Shown: positions 1 through 12,374, counted from the first letter of the stretch. The stretch is DNA of 64,000 bases from Elymus sibiricus (GCA_039707655.1 CM077670.1:145618001-145682000); one strand, 5' to 3'. The notes: generated from the letters alone by a model not told the origin. Made by a program: numbers and translations.

Positions 1-1223
1 GGGCGCGCCCCCTACCCCAGGGCGCGCCCCCTGCACTTGTGGCCACCTCGAAGGTCAGTTGGGTGTGTCCTTCTGCTGCAAGGAACCTAATATCCGGATA
101 AAAATCCCTCAAAATTTCAGCCGAATCGGACTTACGGATCTCTGGGAATATAAGAAATGGTGAAAGGCCAGAAAACAGGAACGCTAAATAGAAGAGAACA
201 GAGAAAGAGATCCAATCTCGGAGGGGCTCCTGCCCTCCGGGATCCATGGTGGCAATGGACCAGAGGGGAAACCCTCCTCCCATCTAGTGGGAGCCAAGCA
301 AGAAGAAGGAGAGGGGCTCTCTTCCCCTCTCTTCCGGTGGCGCCAGATTGCCGTCGGGGGAACCATCGTGACGGCGATCTACACCAACAACTTCGCCGTC
401 GTCACCACCAACTCTCTCCCCCTCTATGCAATGGTGTAACACCTCTTCTCCCTGCTGTAGTCTCTACTTAAACATGGTGCTTCATGGTATATATTATTAC
501 CCAATGATGTATGGCCATCCTATGATGTTTGAGTAGATTCTTTTTGTCCTATGGGTTAATTGTGGTATGGTGTGATTGATATGAGTTGTATGTTAATATG
601 GTGCTATCCTATGGTGCCCTCCGTGTCGTGCAAGCATGTGGGATTACTGCTATTGGGTTTTGCAATACGTTCATGATTCGCTTATAGTGGGTGGCGAGAG
701 TGACAGAAGCTTATTATACCCGAGTAAGGGGGTTGTTGCGTATGGGAGTAAAGGGGACTTGTTACTTAATGCTATGGTTGGGTTTTACCTTAATGATCTT
801 TAGTAGTTGCGGATGCTTGCTAGAGTTCCAATCATAAGTGCATATGATCCAAGTATGGAAAGTATGTTAGTGTATGCCTCTCCCTCATTGCATATGATAA
901 GTATCTATCGTGTTATATTCAATTGCCTATGGACAATCTTTCTCTTTGTGTTACAAAAATCACTCTAGTTAAACAAACTAACTTTTATTCTCTAGCAAAG
1001 TACTCCTAGTTTATTCTTGCAAAGTAGTTCTAGCATTACACGTACAAAGTACTTCTAGTTTCATACTTGTTCTAGGTAAGGCAAACATTAAGTGTGCGTA
1101 GAGTTCTATCGGTGGTCGATAGAACTTGAAGAGAATATAAAATCTACCTTTAGCTCCTCGTTGGGTTTGACACTCTTTTTATAAAAAAAGCTACAGTTGA
1201 TCCCCTACACTAGTGGGTTATCA
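1..1223 (+). repeat. Element A 5' LTR, truncated by the window edge
   Basis: Base 1 aligns with base 18616 of the right LTR, so about 285 bp of the left end lie outside the window. The last base of the LTR is the A of TATCA, directly before the primer-binding region. Small substitutions and indels separate the two LTRs, so the insertion is not recent. No gene is present; short ORFs here are by-products of LTR sequence. Confidence 0.9.
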
Positions 1224-1234
1224 AGACCTTTTTC

Positions 1235-1251
1235 TAACGCCGTTGCCAGGG
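1235..1251 (+). other. Element A primer-binding site (tRNA-Asp type, degraded)
   Basis: The sequence TAACGCCGTTGCCAGGG differs from the complement of the plant tRNA-Asp 3' end (TGGCGCCGTTGCCGGGG) by three G-to-A changes. Element G carries the perfect 17-base version, which supports the identification. Confidence 0.85.
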
Positions 1252-1343
1252 AGCAATAGCGTGGGGTGAATATTCTCATGTGCGCTTGTTGGCTTTATCT
1301 CCAAGTAGTTTTTATTTTGTGCTCTTGTTTTCTATCTTTAGTT

Positions 1344-2678
1344 ATGGGTAGGAAACGCAAAACACTAAAAAAAATAGTTGTACTCGCTAAACCAGTGGTT
1401 GAGGAACCACCCAACATCTACCGTTTTGCTGAAGCTTTTTACTTGGATCATCTTCGATCCATCTGTGCTCGTGCTGAAAACCCAACTAGCTTAGTTGAGG
1501 GAAAATCATTAGATGAGCATGCTTATTTTGTGCGACATCGCTTGTCTCAAAAAGGGAAACTTTTATGGCATCAAATTAATTGTTTGCATTGCTATGCTTG
1601 GAATTTATGCGAAATACATGATTTTACTTGTTGTTATTAGGACCCTAAAAAACACCTTCCCTACCAATGTGACTTTAGTGGTATTGAAGTCTTATCTTCT
1701 TATGCCAAGGGTGTTTATAGTTACTATGATATTGACCAAATTGAAGAATTTGTTGCTTTTAAGGGTGCATATGAAATTGCTTCTTTGATTGAAAATCATG
1801 ATGCTATTCTTTACATATCTAAAATTTTTGCCATACTTAAATATTGCTATGAAAACTATGCTTCTAATGCTTATGTTAAAGAATTTATTGAGAGAATGTC
1901 TGCTGCCTTGGAAGAGACTAATATTTTGCAGGAATCTATGGAAGAACAAATTGCTGAAACTGTGAGCTCATTAGATGAAAAAGATGAGGAGGAGAGCGAA
2001 GAACAAAAGGAGGAAGAACGGATTAGCTACCCGTGGCCACCTTCTGATGAGAGTAACCCTTCAACTCATACATTGTTTAATTTCCCTTCGTGCTTACCGA
2101 AGGATGATTGCTATGATCCCTTTGATTCGTTTGAAATATTCCTTTTTGATGAACTTGATGCTTGCTATGCTTGTGGCCATGATGCCAATATGAGTGATGC
2201 TTATGGACATGAACTTTCTATGGTTCCTTATGTTAAACATGAAATTGTCGCTATTGCACCCACACATGATAATCCTATTATCTTTTTGAATTCTCCTAAC
2301 TACACTATATCGGAGAAGTTTGCACTTATTAAGGATTATATTGATGGGTTGCGTTTTACTATTACACATGATGATTTTGATCGATATAATATGCATGTGC
2401 TTGCTGCTCCTAATTGCAATTATTATGAGAGAGGAACTACATCTCCACCTATCTATGTTTCCAATACGATAAAATTGCAAGAAACTGTTTATACTATGCA
2501 TTGGCCTTCACTTGATATGCATGAATTGTTCTTTTATGACATGCCGATGCATAGGAAGAGAGTTAGACTCCGTTGTTCTATGATATATGTTTCTTTGTGC
2601 TCATTACTAAATAACAAATCATTTTTAATTAAAATTGGCTTTGATATATCTTGGGATCCGGGTGGATCGTTTACGTGA
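1344..2678 (+). pseudogene. Element A ORF: unknown retrotransposon protein, one in-frame stop
   Basis: An ATG at 1344 opens a frame starting MGRKRKTLKK and running to 2678, interrupted only by a TAG at 1638-1640. The predicted protein of about 440 residues has a basic N-terminus, a strongly acidic Glu/Lys-rich segment near residues 210-230, many Tyr and Asp residues, and a C-terminal segment containing NYYERG and PMHRKRVRLRC. That last segment recurs in the ORF of element G. I see no zinc knuckle, protease DTG/DSG, RT YxDD or integrase motif, so it is not a standard Gag-Pol. It may be a rapidly evolving Gag-like protein of a non-autonomous family. The function is unknown. The stop codon makes this copy non-functional unless it is read through. 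Confidence 0.65.
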
Positions 2679-3499
2679 ACACTTTATGCCTAGCTTAGTG
2701 GATTTAGAGAAAGTGCTGCCTGGGGGACAACCCGGAAGTTTTAGAGAGTCATTTTATTCTGTTGTGTGCTTTAAGAATATTTAAAAACAAAAAAAAAGAG
2801 GGGAACCTAAAAAAAATTCAAAAAGAAAAGTGAAAGTGAGAAAGACTTACACCGTTGAAGTGGGGGACGTCCTTGAACTTTGTTCATGCCCATGCAAACT
2901 TTGTGAATCTTGATTACAGAAAATTTTCAACAAAAATAATTATGCCCTTGTACAAATCCATTGTATTACAAAAATAATGTGCCAAGATTTACCTTTAGGG
3001 TGTTTAAAGTACTTGTTTCGTGTGTGCTGTGCAAAAACAGAGACTTTTGCTCTAGCGTTTGAATTTCTATATTTTACTGGAATGTGAAAAAATTCTGAAA
3101 TTTATACACAGTGTTTCCATACAAATTCTTAATTACTTCCTAATTTTTCAGAATTTTTGGAGTTACAGTAGTATATCTTTCATCTGCATCTTTACAGACT
3201 GTCCTGTTTTCACAGATTGCTGTTATAGTTTCTTTATCTGCTTATGTTTGAAATCTTGTTGAGCCCCATTGATTTGGGAGCCATAGAATTGTGATAGCAT
3301 ACAGTGGGTAATGTTTGATTATAATTATACAATAATGTTAGAGCAGGACATGATGGGATTTGATGTTATATGTACTAACCCCTCTAATAAAAAGGTCCAT
3401 TAAGTTTTGAGTGGATGAAGTGTTCGAAGGCCGAGGAGGCAACGATATGAGAAGAATAAGGAGAGGCAAGAGCTCAATCTTCGGGATGCCCAAGGCACC
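2679..3499 (+). other. Element A non-coding region downstream of its ORF, with shared modules
   Basis: No gene. After the ORF comes a GCCTAGCT/GGCAACCC-like segment, also found after the coding regions of elements C and G. Then comes a module with AAAACAGAGACTTTTG and TTTTCAGAATTTTTGGAG that recurs in both of them. It ends in the left part of a hairpin module (GGGATGCCCAAGGCACC, 3483-3499), where element B is inserted. Confidence 0.7.
3495..3499. repeat. Target-site duplication of element B, left copy (GCACC)
   Basis: GCACC occurs directly before the 5' LTR of B and again at 15851-15855 directly after its 3' LTR. Removing B and one copy restores a hairpin module that matches the undisturbed module of element C at 24572-24590. 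Confidence 0.95.
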
Positions 3500-4362
3500 T
3501 GTCGGTGTACAAAACATGGGTATTTTATACCCTGACATATGCACAGACCGTAGCAGCCTCCTTGTCGGCCAAGCCTTGCCGGGAACCGTCAAGACCAAGA
3601 TTCAGAGCCCAGTCGCAGAAGCTACCAGAAAGAAGCTCAAGACACAGCACTCAGCCAGTACCGAAGATGAAGACATTCCTTGCTGGCAAGGCTAAGCCAG
3701 CAAGGTGAGGACCCGGCAAACTCCGTACCGGCGAGCTCCTGCCAGCCCTCCAGCGCTCCACCTCACCGCACAGGTGTTCGCTAGTGGGCAAGGTGTCGAC
3801 CGCGCGGGCTGGTTGGTAAGGCTTATCGGGCACGTGTCAGCACGCTGGGACATGATTTGCTTCTAATGACACACGTCCGGGAGGCGTGTCAGGATAATAC
3901 GAGGTAGCTGGGCAAGCGGTGCAGAAACCTTGCCGGGACTACCTCTCCACATGACACCTAACGGCGCATTTAATACCTTTGTCCTAAACTGGCAGAGTTA
4001 GGTATGATAGCACTGTTTGCTATCTAATCGATATGTAATTACTGTTTTGCCACTGTGGTAACCCCTTTGAGCTATAAAAGGAGGACCAAGGCAATAGTTA
4101 GGGAGGATTCGGACCCCTTTTCAAACACAAGCACGTCTCGTGTAACTGCTCCTCCCACCTTGCTGGGAGAAGAGCTCCTTGTACTGTGCTCCCACACCAT
4201 TAATACACCAAAAGCAGGAGTAGGGTTTTACGCTTCTCTGCGGCCCGAACCTGGGTAAAATCCCTTGCGCCCTCCATTATTCATGCTCTTTGTGCACGTC
4301 GAGCTCCCCCACCGAACCACAAGGGGCTGCATGGCCCCATAGATGGTCGTCACACCACGACA
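3500..4362 (+). repeat. Element B 5' LTR
   Basis: 863 bp, starting TGTCGGTG and ending CGACA. It is about 36 bp longer than the 3' LTR because of extra sequence near 3565-3612 that the 3' copy lacks. It contains a TATA box at 4073-4079 and near its start a small hairpin, GGGTAT-TTT-ATACCC, at 3518-3532. Confidence 0.95.
4073..4079 (+). promoter_or_regulatory. TATA box of the element B 5' LTR
   Basis: TATAAAA in the context GCTATAAAAGGAGG, 284 bp before the LTR end. It marks the probable U3/R boundary region. The same box stands at 15561-15567 in the 3' LTR and a similar one at 63670-63676 in element H. Confidence 0.75.
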
Positions 4363-4366
4363 TCTT

Positions 4367-4384
4367 TGGCGCGCCAGGTAGGGG
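4367..4384 (+). other. Element B primer-binding site (tRNA-Arg type)
   Basis: TGGCGCGCCAGGTAGGGG lies 4 bases after the LTR end. It complements the 3' end that I recall for a plant tRNA-Arg, including the CCA tail; the isoacceptor is an inference. Element H has the identical site. Confidence 0.8.
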
Positions 4385-4474
4385 TGGTCGCATCGCTTGC
4401 ACGAACCTTGATCAGTGGATTGCGCGTCTTCTTCATCATCTTCATCAACTTCCTCGTCGTCCTCCTCGTCGTCG

Positions 4475-6604
4475 ATGGCGCCCAAGAAGAAGGGCATCAC
4501 AATGACGGCCACCCCGCACGCATCCGCAGGCGGCCCAGGCAGCGTGGCCAATGCGAGCGGCGCGGGTACTGTGGTTGGCATGGCCAGCGCAGGCGGCGCA
4601 GTCGTCATGCCCACCGCGGTCAGTGCAGGAGACGAGTGTGCTGGAGGTAGTCAACCTCCTCGATCCTCTAGCGAACGGAGCCGCGACGGCGCCGGCGGAA
4701 CGGGCGGACGACCTCTTCCTCCTCCACCTCCTCGCCGTGCCGACGAACGCAGCCACCGGAGCGGCAATGCCCAGACCAGCGCGAGCCAAGATCCCGCTGC
4801 GGCGGCGTCCAAGAATGCAGCTTCAGGCGGCGCCAGCGACTCTGGGTAGCGGCGACCTCACGGCAAGACTCCTGTTGATCAAATCCCAAATCCTCAGGCA
4901 CCGCCTCCGCCACGACGACCTGCTGCTGATCATGTGCCGCGGCAGCAAGACCGCGATGGCGCTCCTGCTGGCTCTGCCAGGAGTAGAGCGACGTCGCGTT
5001 CTTCGCTTCCGGCCATGCCAGCCACAGCGGCAGAAGCATTGGCGCGAGCCCAGATGCTGCTAAACTTCCCTCAAGCGGAAGAGAAGATGGACGAGTGGAG
5101 AGCCACCATCCAAAGCTTGATTGGGTTCGCCGAGGCTAGTAAATCGCAGCAAGCGGAGCCCTCACGACGTCCGCAAATGGCACCGGCAAGCCCAGTTGAT
5201 GGCCACACTAACGGTGCCGCGCTAACGGTGCAATAACCTCAGCGGCAACAATCCCAGCGGCAACAACGCCAACCACCGTAGCAAGCTCAGCGATCCTTCG
5301 AGCCCGATGAGGTGTCGATGGCCTCTTCGGATCTGAGAGCACGGCAAGATCAGTGGCAAGTGCTGCAAGATAGGCGGGCAGAAGACGCCCGCACTACCAT
5401 CGAATGGCGCCAGGAGGCGCGTCGTCAATCCGACGCACGCAACGGCCCCATCGTTGATGAGCCTACGCCAAGGGTTGGCGGATATCTACCCTACGAGATT
5501 GGATGTCCCGCCTTCACCCGTGAGCTGCGGCAAGTCCGATGGCCATCCGTTCGAGCCTTCAAGCCAGAAGTGCTGGAAAAGTACGACGACAAGCTGAACC
5601 CGGCAGAGTTTCTCGGCATCTACACGATCGCCGTGCAAGCTGTCGAGGGAAGACATGAGAAAATCCTCGCCAACTACTTCCCGTTGGTACTGAAACCCAA
5701 CGTGAGGTCTTGGCTGATGAATTTGCCAGAGAACTTCATTTCCTCATGGTCAGATCTCTGCAACGAGTTCATTGGTGCCTTTACCGGGGGCCACAAAGCC
5801 CCTGGACAGCCCAGCGACTTGCAGGTGATCCCGCAAAGAGATGGTGAAACTTTACGCAAGTACATCCAGAGGTTCAGCCGTGTGCACCGTAACATTCCAG
5901 ATGTGCACCCCACAGCCGTGATTGCCGCCTTTCAGACGAATGTGCGCAATCGGAGGATGCGGGAGAAAATGAACGTCAAGTTGCCCAAGACTGTCAACGA
6001 GCTATACACGTTGGCGGATAAGTGTGCACGTGCTGAGGAAGGAAGAATGCTTCCCGGGGAGGACGCTGGTGCCGAAGTAGATTCTGAGGACGATGATGCT
6101 GTCACCCCAAGGAAGAAAGGCCGGAAGCGCAGTAGAAAGCGCAAGGGCAAAACTGTTATGGCTGTCGAAGGCTCCGGCAACTCTGAGTCCGCCAAGAAAG
6201 CCAAGACTGAGAACTCCAGCAAGGAGGCTGCTGCATGCGCCGCTTGCCAGGAGGCGGTGGTGAACGAGAAGGCCGGCAAGTCAGATGGGCCGTACTACAA
6301 GATTCACCGTACCAAAGGCCACGATCTCCAAGAATGCCGGCAAGTCGAGCACCTTGTTGACAAGCAGAAAGCTGAATATGAAAAGCGCGACAAGGAAAAG
6401 TGTCAAGATGGTACTGGTGGATCCGGGAAAAAGGGCCGTGGCGGTTGAGGGGGCCGCCGCGGCAAGGCTAAGCAGCAGAAAGAGAAGCCTGCCAGAGGCC
6501 GAGACAAGAAAGAAGAGGATGGCGGAAGTGACGAAGAGGCAACCGACGCCATGTGCATTGACGGAGGGGCATCCTTACACTCCTCTCACCGCCAACTTAA
6601 GTAG
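4475..6604 (+). pseudogene. gag: Element B gag (capsid/nucleocapsid polyprotein), broken
   Basis: An ATG at 4475 (MAPKKKG) starts a frame that stays in phase to the protease but carries stops at 4847, 5234, 5279, 6446 and 6602. The N-terminus is low-complexity Ala/Gly/Pro/Arg sequence. The segment at about 5500-6040 matches the retrotransposon Gag capsid domain, with FLGIYTIAVQA, WLMNLPE and SWSDLCNEFIGAF. A Lys/Arg-rich tail follows. Near 6290-6340 lies a zinc-knuckle-like IHRTKGHDLQEC segment whose expected first Cys is replaced by Tyr. Gag would form the virus-like particle and bind the RNA; this copy cannot be made full-length. Confidence 0.9.
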
Positions 6605-7392
6605 TGGGCGCGTGAGGTTAATGCAGTGGAATTGGCGATGGGCTCTCAGAAGCCACTCAAATGGTCACACACGCCTTTCATTTTTTATGCTGAGGATCAC
6701 CCCGATCGCATAACTGCGGTCGAGTGTTTGCCGTTGTTGGTTTCACCAACAATTCGCAACCTCCAGGTAACAAAGATGTTAGTTGACAGTGGGGCCGGTC
6801 TGAACCTGATCTCTCCAGAAGTTATCAAGAGGCTGCAGATCCCCGATGAGGAACTCGAGAAAACAGGCATGTTCCAAGGAATTAACCCGGGAAGAAGCCA
6901 GCCCAAGGGAAAGATCACATTGCCGGTGACGTTTGGCGGAGAACTGAACTACATGACGGAAAAGATTGTCTTTGACGTCGTCAAGATCCCCTTGCCGTAC
7001 AATGGAATTCTTGGCCGCCCAGCCTTGGCAAAATTTATGGCAGCATCTCACTATGCTTACAACACGTTGAAGATGCCAGGGCCGATGGGTGTCATTTCCA
7101 TCAACTCCAACAAGAAAGATGCAGTCATTTGCGTCGACAGAGATGCGGTTGCAGCAGAGGCCGCAGAGGCGCCAACTCCTACCAAGAAAAAGGAAAAGAA
7201 GAAATCCGGCAAGACCTCTAGCAAGGATTCTGGGAAGCGCACCTCTTCGGAGTGCTGCGCGCCTGTTGAAGACTTACCGGAGTGCTCTACTGGTAAGAAA
7301 TCCAAAGCCACTGCACCACAACCAAGAAGGTACCGGCGAGGGAGGACGGCACTAACGGTACCTTCACCATCACTACCACCCTTGACAGCAAA
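6605..7392 (+). pseudogene. Element B protease domain, broken
   Basis: The frame continues from gag. It contains the aspartic protease active site VDSGAGLNLIS (Asp at 6785-6787) and the downstream flap and ILGRPAL (about 7009-7026) region typical of Ty3/Gypsy proteases. After this comes a Lys-rich linker. The pol frame changes from frame 2 to frame 1 somewhere near 7320-7360, and the new frame meets a TAG at 7393-7395. The protease would cut the Gag-Pol polyprotein; it is non-functional here as part of a broken polyprotein. Confidence 0.85.
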
Positions 7393-7395
7393 TAG

Positions 7396-9645
7396 GAAAG
7401 CGCGCTCGTTGCCTTCCTGTGGGCGAATGTCGATGTGTTCGCATGGCGACCATCTGACATCCCCGGCGTTCCCAGGGAGGTAATTGAGCACCACCTTGTT
7501 GTCTGTCCCCACGCCCGGCCCATCAAGCAAAAAGTCCGGAAGCAAGCGTTGGAACGGCAACAGTTTATTGCCGAAGAGATCAAGAAGCTTGAAGTAGCAG
7601 GCCTAGTCAGAGGAGTGCTACATCCCACTTGGCTGCCAAATCCAGTGGTGGTGCGCAAAGCAAACTAAAAGTGGAGACTTTGTATCGACTACACTGATAT
7701 TAACAAAGCATGTCCGAAGGATCCTTTCCCTTTGCCGTGCATTGATCAAATTGTAGACTCTACTTTTGGCTGTGATTTGCTCTCCTACCTTGATGCCTAC
7801 TCCGGATACCATCAGATATTCATGGCCAAGGAGGATGAGGAGAAAACCGCATTCATTACTCCCTGTGGCATGTACTGCTTTGTGCGTATGCCTTTCGGGT
7901 TAAAGAGTGCCGGTTCAACATTTGCAAGAGCAGTCCAGATTGGTTTTGAGCCCCAGCTGCACAGCAATGTGGAAGCATACATGGATGACATTGTGGTCAA
8001 GACCAAGGACAAGTCTACCCTCACTCAAGATTTGGAAGAAACATTTGCTAACTTGCCCAAAATCAACTTGAACCTCAACCCCAAGAAGTGCGTGTTTGGT
8101 GTTCCGTCCGGAAAGCTTCTCGGGTTCTTTGTATCTCAACGAGGAATTGAAGCAAATCCCGACAAGATCAGAGCGATTGAGCAGATTCGAGCACCAAAAA
8201 GTGTCAAAGATGTGCGGCGTCTTGCCGGTTGTGTTGCGGCCTTGAGTATGTTCATTTCAAGATCCCCTGAGCGCGCCCTACCATTTTTCAAGGTTTTGAA
8301 AAAGGAAGGTCCGATGAAATGGACTCCGGAAGCGGAGGCCGCGCTGCAGGACTTGAAAAGATACCTCTCCTCCACGCCAACACTAGTTGCGCCAAGGCCA
8401 CGAGAGCCGTTGCTGCTATATGTAGTGGCAAGGAATCAAGTGGCTAATGCTGCATTAGTGGTGCAGAGGGAACCCGATGACGAGGAAGTAACCGCAGCAA
8501 ACCTATCCAATGACAAACCGGAATCTTCTCCAGCAAATCATGGTGCCGACAAGTCGGGAACAGCGCAGACAAATGGAGATAATCAACAAATAGTGCCGAA
8601 GAAGAAAGTGGTGCAACGACCAGTATATTTCGTCAGTTCCCTTCTGCAGGGGGCTAGATCGAGATACTCTGGGGTGCAGAAGTTGTTTTTCGGTCTTCTT
8701 ACGGCCTCGAGAAAGCTGCGTCACTACTTCCAAGTGCACGAAATCACCGTCGTCACCCGCTTTCCATTGCAACGCATCTTGAGGAATCCAGAGGCAACTG
8801 GCAGGATAGTGGAGTGGGCGTTGGAATTGTCAAGCTTTGCACTCAAGTTTGAAAGCACTTCAACTATTAAGAGCAGAGCTTTGGTGGAATTCGTTGCAGA
8901 ATGGACACCAACGCAATACGAAGAAATTCAAGAAATAGCTCTCCCCGGCAAGGAAACTGCGAAGGAATGGATCATGTACTTTGATGGTGCCTTCTCGCTG
9001 CAAGGCGCCGGTGCCGGGGTGCTGCTTGTCGCACCCACCGGAGAGCACCTCAAGTATGTGGTTCAAATGCACTTCCCCAGGGAGCAAGCTACGAACAACA
9101 CTGCTGAGTACGAAGGACTCCTTGCCGGTCATAAGATCGCAATGGACCTTGGTATCAAAAAATTGATCGTCCGCGGTGACTCGCAGCTTGTTGTGAAGAA
9201 AGTCAACAAAGATTACCATAGCCCGTTGATGGAAGCGTACGTGGAAGAAGTGAAGAAATTGGAAGAACACTTTAACTGGTTACAAACAGAACACATTCCT
9301 CGTGCGGAAAACAGCATCGCTGACAGCCTGTCAAAATGTGCCGCTCAAAAGCTTCCCATGGAACCGGGAACATTTGTGCTCCATTTGAATCAACCGACAG
9401 TCACCCCATCAACGCAGGCGAGTCAGAGAGGAAAGTTGAATACCGGCAAGTATTTTCCGGCAGAGCTCCCGGAAGCCGCCGACAAGGATGCTGCCGGGAA
9501 CAACGACACGGTTGCTGGTGAGCAACCGCTTAGCGCAGAACCCCAGGTTCTTGCAGCAGAAGCGAGCGCTCCCGCAGTCAAAGAGATGCCTTTAGTCCTT
9601 GTCGTCAAGCCGCAGGCTCCGGCATGGGCACAGCAAATAGTTTGA
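7396..9645 (+). pseudogene. pol: Element B reverse transcriptase plus two RNase H domains, broken
   Basis: The frame begins with a typical pre-RT segment (VFAWRPSDIPG), passes a TAA at 7666-7668, and is then open from 7669 to 9645. RT motifs include LDAYSGYHQI and the catalytic YMDD at 7978-7989 (YMDDIVVK). A first, connection-type RNase H region spans about 8590-8910 (YFVSSLLQGA). A second RNase H at about 8970-9345 keeps all four acidic residues: FDGA, AEYEGL, GDSQL and ADSLS. The dual RNase H places B in the Tat lineage. A long variable linker follows to a TGA at 9643-9645. The domain would copy RNA into DNA in the particle. Confidence 0.93.
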
Positions 9646-10860
9646 TTCCTTCAAACAGGAGAACTTCCCGATGAGCAAGAAGAAGCGGAGAAAGTAGCCC
9701 GTCAGTCAAGTATGTATCAGTTTGTGGATAACATCCTGTAGAGAAAACGGCCAAACAGCGTGAAATTGAAGTGTATTTGCCGGGAAGATGGACTAAAGCT
9801 GTTGGCGGAGGTACACGGAGGCATATGTGGCTCTCACATAGGATCAAGGGCACTTGCCGGCAAAGCATTCCGGCAAGGCTTCTATTGGCCCACTGCACTC
9901 CAGGATGCGACTGAGCTAGAAACCAAGTGTGAAGCATGCCAGTTCCATTCAAAGAACAAACATCCGCCAGCTCAAGCTCTCCAAACAATCCCTCTCTCCT
10001 GACCCTTTTTGGTCTGGGGGCTCGATACCTTGGACCCCTTCCCCCGTGCTACCGGGGACTTTGAGTTCTTGTATGTCGCAATTGGCAAGTTCACAAAGTG
10101 GCCTGAAGTGGAGCTGGTGAGGAAGGTGACAGCGTAATCAGCCGTCAGGTTCTTCAAAGAATTAGTTTGCCGTTTCGGGGTTCCTAATAGAATCATCACC
10201 GACAATGGCACACAATTCACGAGCCGCACCTTCATGCAATATATCCTAGACCTTGGCAGCAAGATCTGTTTTGCGTCCGTTGCTCACCCGAGAAGCAATG
10301 GCCAGGCAGAAAGGATGAATGCGGAAGTGCTGCGTGGCCTCAAGACGAGAACCTTTGACAGGCTGCGCAAGTATGGAAGGCACTAGATTGATGAGTTGCC
10401 GGCGGTTCTTTGGTCACTCAGAACGACACCAAATCAAGCTACCGGCCAAACACACTTCTCCCTAATTTATGGCGCAGAAGCGGTACTCCCCACGGAACTC
10501 ATATACGGGTCACCTCGAGTGCTCGCTTACGATGAAGTTGAGCAAGAGCAGCCGCGGCAAGATGATGCATTGCTCCTTGAGGAAGATCATCTTTGGGCGG
10601 CTGTGCGAGCTGCACGCTACCAGCAAGCCTTGCGTCGCTACCATAGCCGCAAAGTGCATGCCCGAAGCCTTGAGGAAGGCGACCTTGTTCTTCGGTGCGT
10701 TCAGTCCGCCAAGGGATCAAACAAGTTGACGCCAAAGTGGGATGGCCCTTATCGGGTAGCACGAGTCACCAGACCTGGCGCAGTCCGTCTGGAGACCGAA
10801 GACTACACCCTAGTGCAAAATTCATGGAATATTGAACATCTTCGCAAGTTCTACCCGTAA
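9646..10860 (+). pseudogene. Element B integrase, broken by five in-phase stops
   Basis: This continues the RT frame after a TGA at 9643-9645, with further stops at 9739, 10000, 10135 and 10384. An HHCC zinc-binding domain is recognisable (HGGICGSH, then CEAC, about 9808-9945). The catalytic triad is preserved: Asp in WGLD (10024-10026), Asp in DNGTQF (10201-10203) and Glu in GQAER (10309-10311), giving the D-x35-E spacing expected for integrases. The C-terminus ends WNIEHLRKFYP, the usual end of Tat-type polyproteins; there is no chromodomain. It would insert the DNA copy in the genome; it is inactive here. Confidence 0.92.
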
Positions 10861-11506
10861 AGCGCAGTTGTCGGGCCTCCCGGCAACCCCTTTTGTACGA
10901 GCTTTGTCGGCAAGACATGTAGCCCTTGGTACAAAGCCAGGCGCAGATCCTGTGCATAATAAAGCTAAGTATTTCGCAACTCCTTGTACATATTTGTTCT
11001 ATATGTGATACACGTGATGATTGTGACTTACACCTTAGTTTGTGTGGAGCGACTGTTGGACCGTCAAGGTTCCCAACCCACTCTTTTTCTCTTCTTTCTT
11101 CTTAAAAGGACAGAAGGATCCCTCGCGCGCAAGTTTCCTGGGGGGGTGGAGACAGCTACCATTTCTAATGACATTCAAGAGATCATTTCATACAACAAGA
11201 GAAGGAACGCAAGGAAAAGCTAAGTTGAAAAACTTTGAAAACTTTTCCTTGTTACATTCGCAATTTCCCTTGAACAATTCCGTGCTATGTATGAGAAACC
11301 TGCACGTGAGAGGAACCTTGTCGCGATCGGTCTGCGCTCTAGCTTGCCTTGAGTCCGCTCAGCAAGGCTAGCAGCTGCGTTCTGACCCGGCGAGTTACCT
11401 TGCCGGCGGTGGCACTTCCAGCAGGCTGCTAAGGACCCATTCCTCGAAGCGCTCGCGGCAAGTGTGCGCACCGGCAAGCTTCCAATGAGCGTAGGGAACA
11501 CAATCA
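10861..11506 (+). other. Element B non-coding spacer after pol
   Basis: No convincing coding sequence on either strand. The stretch contains a T/C-rich tract followed by GGACAGAAGGATCC and a G-run (GGGGGGG near 11140). It lies just before the tandemly duplicated segment and downstream of the antisense gene with respect to that gene's direction. Confidence 0.6.
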
Positions 11507-11705
11507 TACAAAGCCAAAATAAAATAAGGGAAACAGCATGCATTTAGTTAAACCCGGCAAACACTAGATATTCATTGAAAAGGTACTCGATTATATTTTC
11601 ATCGGCCCTTTGCCAGGGTTTATCTCGAGTGCGAAGAGGGCGAAAGGCGCGCCTAGGCGGAGTCCGGCTTGTTCCCGGAAGGCTAGATGATGGTACTGCC
11701 GGCGA

Positions 11706-12374
11706 TCAACCAGACTCTTTGGCATCGTGTTCAATCTTCACACCCGGAGAGCCGTCGTCATCGCCGTCATCATCGTCATCCTCAGCATCGCTGAAGGAAG
11801 CGGTGTCGCTGTCGCTCGAGCTCTCCGCGCAGCACTCCAGACGAGCGCCTGAAGCCCCGAAGAACTTCACGACGAGTGTGTCTGGTCCATCCAGCCTGAA
11901 GTGAAGGAGGCGCCCCTGCCCCAGACAACGGGCACGGGCAGAGGATTTCCACCCGCGCGTGAGGTACATGATGCCGTTGTTGGAAGTCTCAACGGTCACC
12001 CGGACCGGGCCATTGCAGCAACCGTCCACGCGCAGCCATAAGCCGTGCAGGTGGCGGCCTTCCATCTCCCTAGCAAAAGGGCGAGGGAGCCGCAACCAGC
12101 TCCGTGGCTAGTCACGCAGCTCCAAGATGAACTCTTCCGCCATATCCATCGTGTGGCCTTCTGCCGGTGGAGGAAGGGCCAAAGACGGAGCGGCAAGCGC
12201 CCTGATGTGGCCGCCCAGACCACGGGCGCCGCGTCGCCCATGGCCATGGGCCGCGGCCTTCCCTTGAGCACGGGAGCCAGCCTCCGCAGCTGCTGCCGAA
12301 GCATCAGCTTGGAGCCAAGAAGAAGCTCTCGCCGCGGTGGCGGAAGCACGACCGTGACCCCTTCCCGTCACCAT
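11706..12374 (-). pseudogene. Antisense B3-like gene of element B, copy 1 (one in-frame stop)
   Basis: An ATG at 12372-12374 in good context opens a frame of 222 codons to 11706, broken by one TAG at 12108-12110. The first 75 or so residues are Ala/Arg/Gly-rich. From FILELRD onward the pattern fits a plant B3 DNA-binding domain of the REM type: RLPRPFAREMEGR, LHGLWLRVDG, GIMYLTRGWKS and LLHFRLDGPDTLVVKFFG. A Ser/Asp/Glu-rich acidic tail follows (about 35 residues). It lies between pol and the 3' LTR on the opposite strand, with a TATA box 102 bp upstream. The B3 assignment is from motif pattern only, not from a search. Its role is unknown; it could be a captured host gene or a lineage accessory gene. 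Confidence 0.6.

Noticed and set aside
4367..4384. tRNA-like sequence at the primer-binding sites
   Set aside because: Only 17-18 bases complementary to tRNA 3' ends; no tRNA gene body is present.
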